Notes: a model not told the origin generated them from the letters alone. A stretch of DNA of 64,000 bases from JAAXPZ01 sp965215705 (GCA_965215705.1 CBDCEE010000016.1:119639-183638); one strand, 5' to 3'; shown: positions 40,198-50,558, numbered from the stretch's first letter. Program-made: numbers and translations.

Positions 40198-42000
40198 TTA
40201 TATCTCTTCAGCCTTTTGGACATCATAAAGAATGTCATCCATAGGGTGTCTGTACATTGGCATAGCCAGACGCTTCTCATCCAGTACGTGACCGATAAAT
40301 CCAATCGATCGTCCTACGATAAAGAAGGCATTGAGTGTACCTGAAGAGATAAACTCATTAATCTCCTCTTCTGAATAGCCTAAAGCTCTCCACATATCTA
40401 CCATAAGGATACCGATCGTACCATCCACATTGAGAATAAGATTCTCTTTTTTGGATGTGGTCAATGCCTCTACTGTTTTGGCATAATCAAGCAGTGGTGT
40501 AGAGGGAAAGTGCTCTGCAGCAAAGTTCATAAGACCTGTTACACGCAAGTCAGGATTCTTTAGAGATTTGATTCTATGGCCAATACCAGGGATCGGAATA
40601 CCTTTCTTTTTCATATATCCCAAGAACTCTTTAGGAGTAAGGTCATTGTCATCTGCATACTTGAAGTACTCAGCTGCACCATCGATCGCACCACCAAATC
40701 TCGGACCAATCGTAAGCAGCCCTGTTACCAGTGCTTCTACTACAGATTTACCGGCACGTGCCGTTACTTTTGCATTGTGTGCACCGGATACTGCAGGGCC
40801 ATGATCTGCCACTGTTTTGATCACTGTTTCGATAAATTCTGTCGCCCATTTCGGGTACTGTTTTTTGAACCATAGAAGCGAGATCACATCACCAATGCCT
40901 TTGCCAGTATCTGGTGTAGCCACTGAAGAGATAGGGAAACCAGCGTACGTAGCCTCTTCTCCTCTATCGTCAGAAATCGTACAGATAAACTGCTTGCTTC
41001 TTCTGACTTTTGGTACGGTATTGATCTCTGGCTCTGGCACTGCTGGGATATTAAGTGACTCATACACTTCTCTGATCTTGGCTGGAAGATCATTGAATGA
41101 AGCTGGTACATGCATACCTGCTTCTGCCATGGCTTTGTTTTTAGCTTCTGCTGTCTCTCTGTCATCATTGGCTGAAGCACCTGCATGACCAAATTGTACA
41201 CCTGAATCATAGTGCTTGGCGATCGTACCAATACACCATGCGATAATAGGCTTTGTCAGCTTGCCAGCTTTGATCGCTTCGATGACTTTGTACTCTTCTG
41301 AACCACCCACTTCTCCCAAGAGAATCATATATTTAACATCTGGGTTGTTTTCTAGTCTTAAAAGGTTGTCAATAAAGACAGAACCTACAAATCTATCTCC
41401 ACCAATAGCAACACCTTCCGCAATACCATCAGCATTGAGTGCAATGATATTACAGACCTCATTAAAGAGTCCTCCTGATCTAGTAACCAAGCCACAGCTG
41501 CCTGCACGATGTAGTTTTGAACTTACAATATTTTCAATGGTGCCGCCCACATTGGCAATTTTGAATGCACCTGGGCTCATTGCCCCGACTGTCGCTGGCC
41601 CGATTACGGTAACATTTTTTGATCTAGCATAAGCATTCATCCCACGTGCCAATCTCTCCGGAATACCTTCTGCAGTGATCATCATCACCCTAAAGCCGCC
41701 AAGATTCAAGGCTTCCATGGTCACATCATAGGCTGTTCTAAAAGAGGCAAAGTTGAGCAATACATCTGCTTGTGGTTGTCCCGCTTGTGCTTCTGCCGTA
41801 GTCTTGTAGAGAGGGATCATCACCTCATCGCCACCCCAAAAGAACTTCTCAAATTTGTTGTTGCTGGTTGGTGCAACAATACCTGCTACTGATGGGGTTT
41901 CTCTCTTGATTGTATAATCATAATCAAGCATTCTCTGGATCGCCATTTTATTGTTGTTCCAGAAAATTGCCTGTGTGTCTTTTGTAAATAATTGTGCCAT
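40198..42000 (-). CDS. aclA: ATP-citrate lyase, large (alpha) subunit
   Basis: A 600-residue subunit combining a succinyl-CoA-synthetase-alpha-like region (residues about 1-330) and a citrate-synthase-like C-terminal domain (about 340-600). The phospho-histidine is His272 in QFGHAGASAND; the nucleotide-binding segment reads IGPATVGAMSPGAFKI, and the C-terminal catalytic region includes GIPIPGIGHRIKS. With AclB it cleaves citrate to acetyl-CoA and oxaloacetate using ATP and CoA, the step that closes the reductive TCA cycle. Length matches the Chlorobium and Sulfurimonas subunits as I recall them. It starts 10 bases after aclB. Confidence 0.95.
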   Translation of the reverse strand: MAQLFTKDTQAIFWNNNKMAIQRMLDYDYTIKRETPSVAGIVAPTSNNKFEKFFWGGDEVMIPLYKTTAEAQAGQPQADVLLNFASFRTAYDVTMEALNLGGFRVMMITAEGIPERLARGMNAYARSKNVTVIGPATVGAMSPGAFKIANVGGTIENIVSSKLHRAGSCGLVTRSGGLFNEVCNIIALNADGIAEGVAIGGDRFVGSVFIDNLLRLENNPDVKYMILLGEVGGSEEYKVIEAIKAGKLTKPIIAWCIGTIAKHYDSGVQFGHAGASANDDRETAEAKNKAMAEAGMHVPASFNDLPAKIREVYESLNIPAVPEPEINTVPKVRRSKQFICTISDDRGEEATYAGFPISSVATPDTGKGIGDVISLLWFKKQYPKWATEFIETVIKTVADHGPAVSGAHNAKVTARAGKSVVEALVTGLLTIGPRFGGAIDGAAEYFKYADDNDLTPKEFLGYMKKKGIPIPGIGHRIKSLKNPDLRVTGLMNFAAEHFPSTPLLDYAKTVEALTTSKKENLILNVDGTIGILMVDMWRALGYSEEEINEFISSGTLNAFFIVGRSIGFIGHVLDEKRLAMPMYRHPMDDILYDVQKAEEI

Positions 42001-42010
42001 TTTTTTCTCC

Positions 42011-43348
42011 CTACTTCTCTAATGCCATTCTGATAATATCAGTCATGTGCGTTTCTGGACCATAAACTTCAATATAGATACCTAGTCTGTCCGCTGCTTC
42101 TCGGATATCCTTGAGGCCCTTTTTATAGTTTGGACCACCACGACGAACAAAGACACTCACCCCAATCTCTTTCATCTTATCTGCGTAATTTTCAAATGCC
42201 TGAATGATGCCGGTAAACGTTTTAGCAACATCGGTAAAGTTTGCAATAGCACCACCAATGATCAGTACCTTGCCTCTACCGCTAGGATCTTTTTCTCGTG
42301 TCATCAGATCAAGCAAGGTCTCTGCATAAAACTTTGTCTCACCTGTGGTGGGACCACCACTATACTCACCATAATTTGCAAGATCTTCAATACCTGCAAG
42401 ATCTGCAATCGTATCTGCATACACTACCGAAGCACCACCACCCGCAACCATAGTCCAGATTCGGGCCTCAGGCTTAAGGATCGTCAACTTCAGCGATGCC
42501 CCTGTTTTAGCATCAGCTTCTTCTACTGCCAATACTTCAGGAGATTTCTCTTCCATACCAAATCCTGTAGGAAATTCTATATCTCCCCACTCCTCTACCA
42601 TCATAAACCCAGCTGTATCATCCAGCTTGGCGACCATATCCAGTAGTTCTATCTTTCTACCCTGCATAACAAATGGGTTGATCTCAAGATAAGCAAAATT
42701 GAGATCTCTGTATGCTTTGAAGAAACCAATAGCAAACTCTGCAAATGATGCTTTGTCTTTATCTGCAACATCTGCCGGGATATTGGCTTTGATACGTTCT
42801 GCAATCTCCTCTTCTGTGTCTGTGATAGTAAAGGCGACTTCCGTCACTTTGTCATCCCAGCCCTCTTCTACTTCCATGCCACCTTCTGCCGACATATAAA
42901 GCATATCATTGTCACCCACGCAAGTTGCAGAGATATAGTACTCCTCTTCTTGGGTATGTGGCGTGAATGGCTCTACGATAAAGTGTGTAAGCATATCTAC
43001 TTTAGGCTCACCAGTAGGGGTATCACCATCAAATGAAAAAGAGACACTCTGCTTAGTACTAGATTTCTCATCGATCCAGCGCACTGCTTTCGCCAAAGAA
43101 ACATCACCTGGTTTCTGATCTTTAAAAAGAACCAGATCATTCTTTCCTCTTTTTCCAAAAAGCATATCTGGTTTTGCAACCAAAGCCTTCTCTTTTAACC
43201 AACTGCTAGATTTTGCAGCCTCCTCCAACTCTGATCCATTTTGAACCATTACGGTTTCATAAGCATAAGAAAAGTTTGGAAAATACTTATCCCAATGCTT
43301 TGCCAATATTGACTTTGCGTCATATTCTCTAATCGCCTTTTGAGCCAT
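42011..43348 (-). CDS. aclB: ATP-citrate lyase, small (beta) subunit
   Basis: A 445-residue subunit resembling succinyl-CoA synthetase beta: an ATP-grasp domain at the N-terminus (MAQKAIREYDAKSILAKHW) and a CoA-ligase-like C-terminal part with GGGASVVYADTIADL and RRGGPNYKKGL. It binds citrate and ATP and works with AclA. I start it at ATG 43348, where GAAGGAGT lies upstream; the frame extends 14 codons further with no ribosome site. It is the first gene of aclBA; the upstream gap (43349-43451) should hold the promoter. Confidence 0.95.
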   Translation of the reverse strand: MAQKAIREYDAKSILAKHWDKYFPNFSYAYETVMVQNGSELEEAAKSSSWLKEKALVAKPDMLFGKRGKNDLVLFKDQKPGDVSLAKAVRWIDEKSSTKQSVSFSFDGDTPTGEPKVDMLTHFIVEPFTPHTQEEEYYISATCVGDNDMLYMSAEGGMEVEEGWDDKVTEVAFTITDTEEEIAERIKANIPADVADKDKASFAEFAIGFFKAYRDLNFAYLEINPFVMQGRKIELLDMVAKLDDTAGFMMVEEWGDIEFPTGFGMEEKSPEVLAVEEADAKTGASLKLTILKPEARIWTMVAGGGASVVYADTIADLAGIEDLANYGEYSGGPTTGETKFYAETLLDLMTREKDPSGRGKVLIIGGAIANFTDVAKTFTGIIQAFENYADKMKEIGVSVFVRRGGPNYKKGLKDIREAADRLGIYIEVYGPETHMTDIIRMALEK

Positions 43349-43451
43349 CGAGTACTCCTTCATTTTTATAGGTAACCAGTATGATAACATTTGGATAATT
43401 TAACTTAACTTGATAAAAAAATATTGTTGATTTATTTTAAATTTGTGTATT

Positions 43452-44543
43452 TTAGAAACACTTATTTAGCCCGTAATATCTCATTTGCTGACGTACTTTT
43501 CTATCGACCTCTTCGAGACAGGTTTTTCCTTCTGATTGTAATCGTCTGACCCTGTCGTATGGCTCATATACAGGTGTGACAATCGCATAGTTCGCTTTAC
43601 CTATCAATCTATAAATAGGCTGATGTAGCAGTATTGAAAATGCACTTATCATGAGTGATACCGTAACAAGCCAAAAGATCACTCTATACCCATATCGAAA
43701 CGCTCTCAGACGTACTCGTAAACTCTGATAGTAGGTACGTACTGCTATGATCATCCCAAGCATCAAATATGCACTAAAGTCAGTGATCTTGATCCGCTCT
43801 TGGAGTGAGAGCCCCAAAGAGATAATCAATGCACCAAAGGAGATATACCATACCATATCTTTTTCTCCTCTCAAAAGTGTTCGGTAGAGGGCATAGAAGA
43901 GATAGATAAAGAGTAATGGTGAAAAGATCATTGCATAGATGCCAAGCAGCTCAAGGAAATGGCTTTGCGTACTGCTTTGTGGTGCATCTATCCCTATCAA
44001 AGCATAAAGAACCAATGCCGCTATCGAAGCTAAAAAAATCCATCTCTCTTTCTGAAAAAGCCCATAGAGCATGATGATCATATAGAAGTAAAGTGCACTC
44101 CAATGCACAAGGCTTAGTAGAAGAAGTGGCATCAAGGAGAGAAATTGATCTCCTTTGAGAGAGAAGAATAGAAAGAGCAATACCAATGATGTAATGATCA
44201 CGGCATCATTGGCCAGAACACTGGAGAGGATCACTCCAGGAAGCATAAGATAGAAGAAGAGTGCCATAAAGCGATCCTCTTCTTTATCAAAAGTATATGT
44301 TGCAACCTTGTAAAAAAGGAAGGCATTCAGTAGACCTAGAAGGAGAAATGGCAATCTCAGCCCCAATTCTCCGGAAAGCACTGTCTGTCCTCCATGTATC
44401 AAGAGTGTCGTTGCAGTTGTTTTCTCTTGAAAGAAGAGATAGGCCTCACTGGGGCTGATCGGTGTCGTAGCAGCAACGATACCAAGCACAGTGATATAGA
44501 GTAGGAGGAAAAATAGGGATGTATACCCCTTTGTGAGTCGCAT
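43452..44543 (-). CDS. Multi-spanning membrane protein, glycosyltransferase 39/83-like
   Basis: A 363-residue protein with about nine or ten transmembrane helices. The first periplasmic loop reads TTPISPSEAYLFF, similar in place and form to the acidic active-site loop of polyprenyl-phosphate-sugar glycosyltransferases (ArnT/PMT type), and the later short helices fit that fold. The C-terminus is a basic soluble tail ending in two cysteines. It may transfer a lipid-linked sugar to protein or lipid, but the family is usually longer (450-600 residues), so this is a cautious call. It lies two bases after the amidotransferase gene, so they share a transcript. Confidence 0.5.
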   Translation of the reverse strand: MRLTKGYTSLFFLLLYITVLGIVAATTPISPSEAYLFFQEKTTATTLLIHGGQTVLSGELGLRLPFLLLGLLNAFLFYKVATYTFDKEEDRFMALFFYLMLPGVILSSVLANDAVIITSLVLLFLFFSLKGDQFLSLMPLLLLSLVHWSALYFYMIIMLYGLFQKERWIFLASIAALVLYALIGIDAPQSSTQSHFLELLGIYAMIFSPLLFIYLFYALYRTLLRGEKDMVWYISFGALIISLGLSLQERIKITDFSAYLMLGMIIAVRTYYQSLRVRLRAFRYGYRVIFWLVTVSLMISAFSILLHQPIYRLIGKANYAIVTPVYEPYDRVRRLQSEGKTCLEEVDRKVRQQMRYYGLNKCF

Positions 44544-44545
44544 GA

Positions 44546-45115
44546 TTAGAGCTTCAGAAAATTATCCAACATCGCATGTCCGTGCTCGCTCATAATGGAC
44601 TCTGGATGAAACTGTACCCCATAGATCGGCTTGTCTTTGATCTGCAAAGACATGATCTCATGATCATCCTTACTGTGAGAAGTCACCTCAATGGCAGCAG
44701 GAATATTTTCCTTATTGACAGTAAGGGAATGGTACCTTGTTGCTCTAAATTCTTTCGGAAGATCCTTAAAAATAGGGGTTTGACAATCTACCTCTACTTG
44801 AGAGGTCTTGCCATGCATCATAGTCTCCGCACGTACTACTTCTCCACCAAATACCTGGGCAATACTCTGATGCCCCAAGCAGATACCGAACATAGGCGTA
44901 GTATCTGCAAATGCTTTGATCACATCCAGTGTTACCCCCGCCTCATCCGGAGTCGCAGGTCCGGGAGAGAGAATGATCTTTTCAGGATGCAATGCTTTGA
45001 TCTCATCAAGTGTGAGTTCATCATTACGGATCACTTTGAGGTCAGCTCCCAGCTCTCGGCAATACTGTACGATATTATAGGTAAAACTGTCATAATTATC
45101 TATCATTAGTACCAT
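44546..45115 (-). CDS. Anthranilate/aminodeoxychorismate synthase glutamine amidotransferase
   Basis: A 189-residue class I glutamine amidotransferase (TrpG/PabA). The start MVLMIDNYDSFTYN is diagnostic, the nucleophile Cys is in FGICLGHQS, and the His-Glu pair lies in GVQFHPES. It supplies ammonia to a TrpE- or PabB-type chorismate enzyme for tryptophan or folate synthesis. No trpE, pabB or trp gene is nearby, so which pathway it serves, or whether it serves both, cannot be decided here. It sits between mqnE (nine bases upstream) and the membrane protein gene. Confidence 0.92.
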   Translation of the reverse strand: MVLMIDNYDSFTYNIVQYCRELGADLKVIRNDELTLDEIKALHPEKIILSPGPATPDEAGVTLDVIKAFADTTPMFGICLGHQSIAQVFGGEVVRAETMMHGKTSQVEVDCQTPIFKDLPKEFRATRYHSLTVNKENIPAAIEVTSHSKDDHEIMSLQIKDKPIYGVQFHPESIMSEHGHAMLDNFLKL

Positions 45116-45124
45116 CTTCTCTCC

Positions 45125-46186
45125 TTAATACACTTTCAATTCATTATACAGACTATCTCTCTCTACTGGGGTAAATCCTGCATTTCTGATTAATGCAACA
45201 AAGTCATCCAAATCCAGCCCATGTGAACTGGCAGCACCTGCAGCAGACTGGATAGACTCCTTCTCTATCGTACCATCGAGGTCATCACAGCCAAACTCTT
45301 GGGCGATGAGGGCGAGGTTGATGGTAGATGCCGCCCAGTAAGCTTTGATATGGGGGATATTGTCCAGAAAGATTCTGCTGATTGCATAGGTCTTGAGAAT
45401 CTCTTGACCTGTGAGAAACTCTGTCACTTTGAGGAAATTATTCTCTTTTTGATAGACCAGTGGAATAAAGGCATTGAATCCCCCTGTCTCGTCCTGTAAT
45501 GTTCTAAGCCTTAGCATATGGTCGATCCGGTGTGCCCTACTCTCTATATGACCAAAAAGCATCGTAGCGTTAGACTCTTTTCCTCTCTTGTGCCATTTAC
45601 GGTGAATATCGATCCACTGGTCAGAGCTTACCTTTCCTTTACAAAGATACTCTCTCACCTCTTCATCAAAGACCTCTGCTCCTCCACCTGGCATAGAGTC
45701 TACCCCGCTCTCGATCATCTGGTCGATCACAGCATCATAGCTTAGCCCATATTGGCGATGAAGAAAATCGATCTCAGCAGCAGTCATCGCTTTGATATGA
45801 ATATCCGGCAGTGCCTCTCGTACCTTACGGAAGGCTCCCATATACCACTCCACACCATCATGGGGATTGTGCGCAGAGACGATATGCATCTCTTTGGCCC
45901 CGTTAGCATAGGCTTTTTGGGCGATCTCTACGATCTCTTCATGACTCATGGTATATTGATTGGGGTTTTTACGGCTGGCAGAATAAGCACAAAATTTACA
46001 GATATCAGCACAGACATTGGTAGGATTGATATGACGATTGATGTTAAAGTAGGATTTCTTGCCATATTTTTCTCTACGGATCTCATCTGCAAGCTGACCC
46101 AAGGTATAAAGATCCAAATCATAGAGTGCTTCACCTTCAGCCTGAGAGAGTCGTTCGCGCTTACGTACTTTTTGTATCAAATCCAT
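45125..46186 (-). CDS. mqnE: Aminofutalosine synthase (radical SAM)
   Basis: A 353-residue radical SAM enzyme of the futalosine menaquinone pathway. The iron-sulfur motif is CADICKFCAY (CxxxCxxC), preceded by NRHINPTNVC as in MqnE, and GGGAEVF and EKESIQSAAGA segments follow. MqnE couples 3-(1-carboxyvinyloxy)benzoate with SAM to give aminofutalosine. The futalosine route to menaquinone is the one used in Campylobacterota. MqnC is the closest alternative, but the N-terminal pattern favours MqnE. It is divergent from glnD, with 60 bases between starts. Confidence 0.88.
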   Translation of the reverse strand: MDLIQKVRKRERLSQAEGEALYDLDLYTLGQLADEIRREKYGKKSYFNINRHINPTNVCADICKFCAYSASRKNPNQYTMSHEEIVEIAQKAYANGAKEMHIVSAHNPHDGVEWYMGAFRKVREALPDIHIKAMTAAEIDFLHRQYGLSYDAVIDQMIESGVDSMPGGGAEVFDEEVREYLCKGKVSSDQWIDIHRKWHKRGKESNATMLFGHIESRAHRIDHMLRLRTLQDETGGFNAFIPLVYQKENNFLKVTEFLTGQEILKTYAISRIFLDNIPHIKAYWAASTINLALIAQEFGCDDLDGTIEKESIQSAAGAASSHGLDLDDFVALIRNAGFTPVERDSLYNELKVY

Positions 46187-46246
46187 ATTCTTTCCATATA
46201 GTAAATTTCGGTATTATACCACTAAAAGATTAGGGGTTATCAGCAT

Positions 46247-48706
46247 ATGACATCACTAGGCAGTAAAGTCGAACAACTTATACATGAAAATGCCACTGAT
46301 TTCGAGGTCGCTAAAGTGATCAAAACAGAGATTAAGACCTACTTTGAAACACTCCCGGAACTTTTTTCTCAAACCGGTGGAAAAGATTTTCTGGTCAAGC
46401 ATACTCAGAAGATCGATACTATTGTCAAACTGGTCTATCAAGTGTCTCTTAGATCTATGTTCGGTAACTATATGCCTATGAAAAATGCCATCCCCATCTC
46501 TATCGCTGCACTGGGAAGCTATGGGAGAGAACAACTCTGCGTACACTCTGACATCGATCTCATGATCGTATATGAAGATATCCCGGGATATCAAAGTAAG
46601 GCACTCATAGAAAAGATGCTCTATCTCTTTTGGGATATTGGACTCAAACTGGGACACAGAGTCCATGAGGTCTCTGAACTTCCAGAAGCTGCTCGTAGTG
46701 ATATCACGATCAAAAGTGCCATCCTTGAGTCCCGCTTTATAGAAGGCTCTCGATCTCTCTGGACCGGTGCAGAAAATAAGATCACACTCATTCGTAAGGA
46801 AGCACCCGAAAAGTTCATACGAGAAAAACTCCAAGAGCAACGCGACCTACACCGTAGATTCCCCCTCACTATGGAGCCCAACCTCAAAGAGGGCGTAGGA
46901 GGATTCCGAGATGCCAATCTGGTATACTGGATCGGCAAACTCCTTTACAATGTCCCCCGTATCCGAGAGCTGCCTTCTGAGATCGTTGAAGAGGGTGACT
47001 ACAGAGAGTTTCGTATCGCTCTGGAGTTCCTCTTTCGTGTACGCTCTGCACTCCATTTGGTTGCAGGCAAAAAAGAGGATCGCTTAAGACTGGAGAGGAT
47101 CCCGGAGATCGCTACACTGCTGGGATATGACTCCACACCTCATGCACAGATGCGGTTTGCCAAAAAAACCACCGAAAGCTTGAGGGTGGTTAACCTGTTC
47201 GGTAAGATATGGCTGGAAGCATTGATCTCAAAATATGTACCTGATATCTATGATGGCTATCTCCTCATCAAAGAGGAGACAACACTCATCAAACTGATCA
47301 CTACACTAAACCAACATGCAAAAGTACCTTTTGATGTACATCCACGCGTATATAAAGCCCTACTCCATGCCAAAAAGCCAGAACGTCTCAACAAAAAACT
47401 CTACAAAGCTATCTCAGATATCTTCCATCAAAACAGTGCCTACTCTGTCCTCAAGACCCTGCATGGTGCCAGGCTTCTCAAATATACAATTCCTCCGATC
47501 AAAAAAGTGGTTGACCTGCCGCAATTTGACGGTTATCACCATTTTAGTGTAGATATGCACTCTTTGAAGTGCCTCTCTTTTTTAGAGCATATTGATGATG
47601 AGCTACTACAAACACTCTATGCCAATCTAACAAAAAAAGAGAAACACCTTTTAAAAATCGTCACCTTCTTACATGATGCAGGAAAAGGGAGAAAAAAAGA
47701 GCATGCCCTTGTAGGGGTATCTCTCTTTAAATTGTTTGCAACAAAAATAGGCTTGGATAAAGAGCTCATCCCTATAGGTGCAACACTCATACAATATCAT
47801 GATCTTATGAGCATCACTGCTCAGAGAGAGGATCTTTACAATGAGAAGAGTATTTTACAATTTGCCTCACGGTTTAAAAGCAAGACTCTGCTTGACATGA
47901 TCTATCTCCTTACCTACGCGGATATGAATGGCGTGGGAGGTGGTATCTATACCAACTTCAATGCCAAGCTTCTACGTACACTCTATCGAGAGTCCATTAC
48001 TTCACTGCAGCATGACAAGATCCTCAGTATGACAGCCAGAAAGTTAAAAAAGATAGAACGGCTCAAAAAAGATGTACAGTTCAAATCTTTTCCAAAAACC
48101 ATACAAAAGCGAATACTCTCTATTCCTGCCAATGAGCTTTTTATCTACAACAGCACCAGACAGATACTCTCTATCATTGATATGACACTGAATATAGATG
48201 ATTTTAACTACCGGGTCACCAACAAGCAGTTTCTCACCATAGAGATCGTTAGAAAAAAAACGCTTGATCTGGCTTTTCTACTCTCCAAGCTCTCCAGACT
48301 CAATATCGTCAACCTTAGTGTAGCAAAGCTCTTTGATGGACTGAAATATTTCAAAATCGACTTCAATGAAGTGATCGATGAAAGTGAACTCCCCCTACTG
48401 GAAGAGATCATACACAAGGCTTTTGAGCCACATACCCAGAGTACACTTATCAAACCAGAGATCAAAAGAACTGAGATAGAGATAGACTGTGAACACTCCC
48501 GAGCATATGGTGTCATCAGGCTTCGTACCAAGGATCAACGAGGGCTTTTAGCTTTTGTCTCACATCTCTTTGACCAACTCGATCTCGATATCGTATCGAC
48601 CAAGATCCATACCAGCAAATACAGAGTCAATGATCTCTTCTTAATCCAAAAAGATGGAAATTTTTGCCATAATACAGAAACAATAATCAAAGCATTAACG
48701 GAGTAA
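46247..48706 (+). CDS. glnD: PII uridylyltransferase / uridylyl-removing enzyme
   Basis: An 819-residue bifunctional nitrogen sensor that adds UMP to PII when glutamine is low and removes it when glutamine is high. The nucleotidyltransferase motif is near residues 90-110 (GSYGREQ, then HSDIDLMIVYED); the HD hydrolase motif is in TFLHDAGKGRKKEHA near residue 480; and a C-terminal ACT domain (about residues 745-815, RTKDQRGLLAFVSHLF) would bind glutamine. It is shorter than the E. coli enzyme (890), and only one ACT domain is obvious. Two bases separate it from glmS. Confidence 0.92.
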   Translation: MTSLGSKVEQLIHENATDFEVAKVIKTEIKTYFETLPELFSQTGGKDFLVKHTQKIDTIVKLVYQVSLRSMFGNYMPMKNAIPISIAALGSYGREQLCVHSDIDLMIVYEDIPGYQSKALIEKMLYLFWDIGLKLGHRVHEVSELPEAARSDITIKSAILESRFIEGSRSLWTGAENKITLIRKEAPEKFIREKLQEQRDLHRRFPLTMEPNLKEGVGGFRDANLVYWIGKLLYNVPRIRELPSEIVEEGDYREFRIALEFLFRVRSALHLVAGKKEDRLRLERIPEIATLLGYDSTPHAQMRFAKKTTESLRVVNLFGKIWLEALISKYVPDIYDGYLLIKEETTLIKLITTLNQHAKVPFDVHPRVYKALLHAKKPERLNKKLYKAISDIFHQNSAYSVLKTLHGARLLKYTIPPIKKVVDLPQFDGYHHFSVDMHSLKCLSFLEHIDDELLQTLYANLTKKEKHLLKIVTFLHDAGKGRKKEHALVGVSLFKLFATKIGLDKELIPIGATLIQYHDLMSITAQREDLYNEKSILQFASRFKSKTLLDMIYLLTYADMNGVGGGIYTNFNAKLLRTLYRESITSLQHDKILSMTARKLKKIERLKKDVQFKSFPKTIQKRILSIPANELFIYNSTRQILSIIDMTLNIDDFNYRVTNKQFLTIEIVRKKTLDLAFLLSKLSRLNIVNLSVAKLFDGLKYFKIDFNEVIDESELPLLEEIIHKAFEPHTQSTLIKPEIKRTEIEIDCEHSRAYGVIRLRTKDQRGLLAFVSHLFDQLDLDIVSTKIHTSKYRVNDLFLIQKDGNFCHNTETIIKALTE

Positions 48707-48708
48707 CC

Positions 48709-50517
48709 ATGTGTGGAATCGTAGGATATATCGGTCCAAAAGAGAAAAAAGAGATACTATTAGAGGGCTTACAAGAGCTGGAATATCGCGGCTATGATTC
48801 AGCAGGTATCGCCATCATCGAAGAGGATACACTCAAACATTTTAAGGCGATCGGAAAGCTAGAGAACCTCAGAGAGAAAACCAAAAGCTATACATCCACA
48901 GGTTTTGGTGTGGCTATCGGGCATACTAGATGGGCGACGCACGGCAAACCCACTGAGCTCAATGCCCACCCTCACCTAGGAGAGTATAGTTTCATCATAC
49001 ACAACGGTATCATCGAAAACTATCAGGAGCTCAAAGATGTGCTACTTGCTGATGGTGTGCATTTTCTCAGTCAGACCGATACAGAGACGATCGTACACTA
49101 TTTTGAAAAGCAAAATCATACAGCCAGTACACCCTTTGCAGCCTTTGAGACTACGGTACAGAAGCTTCATGGTGCCTATGCCACACTACTCGTGACCAAG
49201 GCCGCACCGGAGACGATCTTTTTTGCCAAGAGTGGCTCACCTATGTTGATCGCTTTTGATGGGGATGATGTCTACTTTGCCTCCTCTGATTCTCCTGTGA
49301 TAGGCAGGGCTACAGAGGTCTATTATCTCGAGGATGGTGAGTATGGCTATGCCGAACACGGCAAAGTACATCTCTTTGATGCCGAGGGAGCCAAAAGCTT
49401 CACCAAACAAGCACTCGCTTCAGACAAGGCTCTCGCACAAAAAGACGGCTACCGTTTCTTTATGGAGAAAGAGATCTATGAACAGAGTCGTGTAATGGGT
49501 GAGACAATGATGGGCAGAGTGCTTGATCATGGTATCAGCTTTGATGAGCTGGATGGCGGCTTTTTTGAGGGGATCAATGCGATCAAGATCTGTGCCTGTG
49601 GTACCAGCTACCACTCTGCACTGGCTTCATCATATCTGTTCGAACGCCTTTCCAGAATCCGCTGCGATATAGAGATCGCTTCAGAGTTCCGCTATAAAGA
49701 GCCTCTCCTCACACCCGATACACTCTTTATCACCATCTCCCAGAGTGGAGAGACCGCGGACACCCTAGAAGCCCTCAAGATGGCAAAACGTGCAGGGCTA
49801 CGCAGCCTGAGCATCTGTAATGTTGACAACTCCTCCATCGTCCGAGAGAGTGATGCCACCATCCTCACCAGAGCAGGGATCGAAAAAGGGGTTGCAAGCA
49901 CCAAAGCCTTTGCTACTCAGACCATGGTACTCTGGATGCTCTCCCTCTATCTGGGTCAGCTCAGAGAAGCAGTCAGTAGTGAGAGAGTCACAGAAGAGAT
50001 CGATGCGATGCTCCACACCCCCAAAGCCCTCATCGTCACCGATGCACTGCATGAGAAGCTCCATCGTCTCAGTAAGCGATACCTACATGGGCATGGATTC
50101 TTCTTCATCGGTAGAGACATCTTCTTCCCACTCGCTCTTGAGGGAGCCCTCAAGCTCAAGGAGATCAGCTACCTCCATGCCGAAGGCTACCCCGCAGGAG
50201 AGATGAAACACGGGCCTATTGCTCTGGCAGACAGCGAACTGTTCACCATCGCGCTCATGCCCAAGACCATGCACTACGACAAGATCAAATCCAATGTCGA
50301 AGAGCTCTCCGCCCGCGACACCACCATATGTGCCATCAGCCCAGAGCCTTTCGAACTGGCAGACGACTTCATCCAGACACAGTACAGCTCTCACCCTATG
50401 GTAGAGTTCTTTGAGATGATGGTGGTAACACAGCTGCTGGCACTGGAGATCTCTGTGAGGTTAGGGAATGATGTAGATATGCCTAGGAACTTGGCTAAGA
50501 GTGTTACGGTGGAGTAG
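48709..50517 (+). CDS. glmS: Glutamine--fructose-6-phosphate aminotransferase
   Basis: A 602-residue enzyme making glucosamine-6-phosphate for peptidoglycan and LPS. The mature N-terminal nucleophile is Cys2 (MCGIVGYIG); the glutaminase motif GHTRWATHGKP and two SIS sugar-isomerase domains (about residues 285-415 and 455-590) follow, with SQSGETADT and the C-terminal DMPRNLAKSVTVE. Length is standard. It is close behind glnD on the same strand, joining two glutamine-linked functions. Its codon and base composition is GC-richer than the genes that follow. Confidence 0.97.
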   Translation: MCGIVGYIGPKEKKEILLEGLQELEYRGYDSAGIAIIEEDTLKHFKAIGKLENLREKTKSYTSTGFGVAIGHTRWATHGKPTELNAHPHLGEYSFIIHNGIIENYQELKDVLLADGVHFLSQTDTETIVHYFEKQNHTASTPFAAFETTVQKLHGAYATLLVTKAAPETIFFAKSGSPMLIAFDGDDVYFASSDSPVIGRATEVYYLEDGEYGYAEHGKVHLFDAEGAKSFTKQALASDKALAQKDGYRFFMEKEIYEQSRVMGETMMGRVLDHGISFDELDGGFFEGINAIKICACGTSYHSALASSYLFERLSRIRCDIEIASEFRYKEPLLTPDTLFITISQSGETADTLEALKMAKRAGLRSLSICNVDNSSIVRESDATILTRAGIEKGVASTKAFATQTMVLWMLSLYLGQLREAVSSERVTEEIDAMLHTPKALIVTDALHEKLHRLSKRYLHGHGFFFIGRDIFFPLALEGALKLKEISYLHAEGYPAGEMKHGPIALADSELFTIALMPKTMHYDKIKSNVEELSARDTTICAISPEPFELADDFIQTQYSSHPMVEFFEMMVVTQLLALEISVRLGNDVDMPRNLAKSVTVE

Positions 50518-50558
50518 TATTTAATTTCTACTATCCAAGTTTTAAAAGGTAGGCTACT

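Noticed and set aside
43349..43390. Upstream start for aclB
   Set aside because: The 14 extra codons include the ribosome site GAAGGAGT of ATG 43348 and are not family-like.
45752..46201. 149-codon plus-strand frame opposite mqnE
   Set aside because: It is a shadow of a strongly supported radical SAM gene on the other strand; no ribosome site.
46256..46840. 194-codon minus-strand frame opposite glnD
   Set aside because: It is antisense to the conserved nucleotidyltransferase domain, with no independent support.
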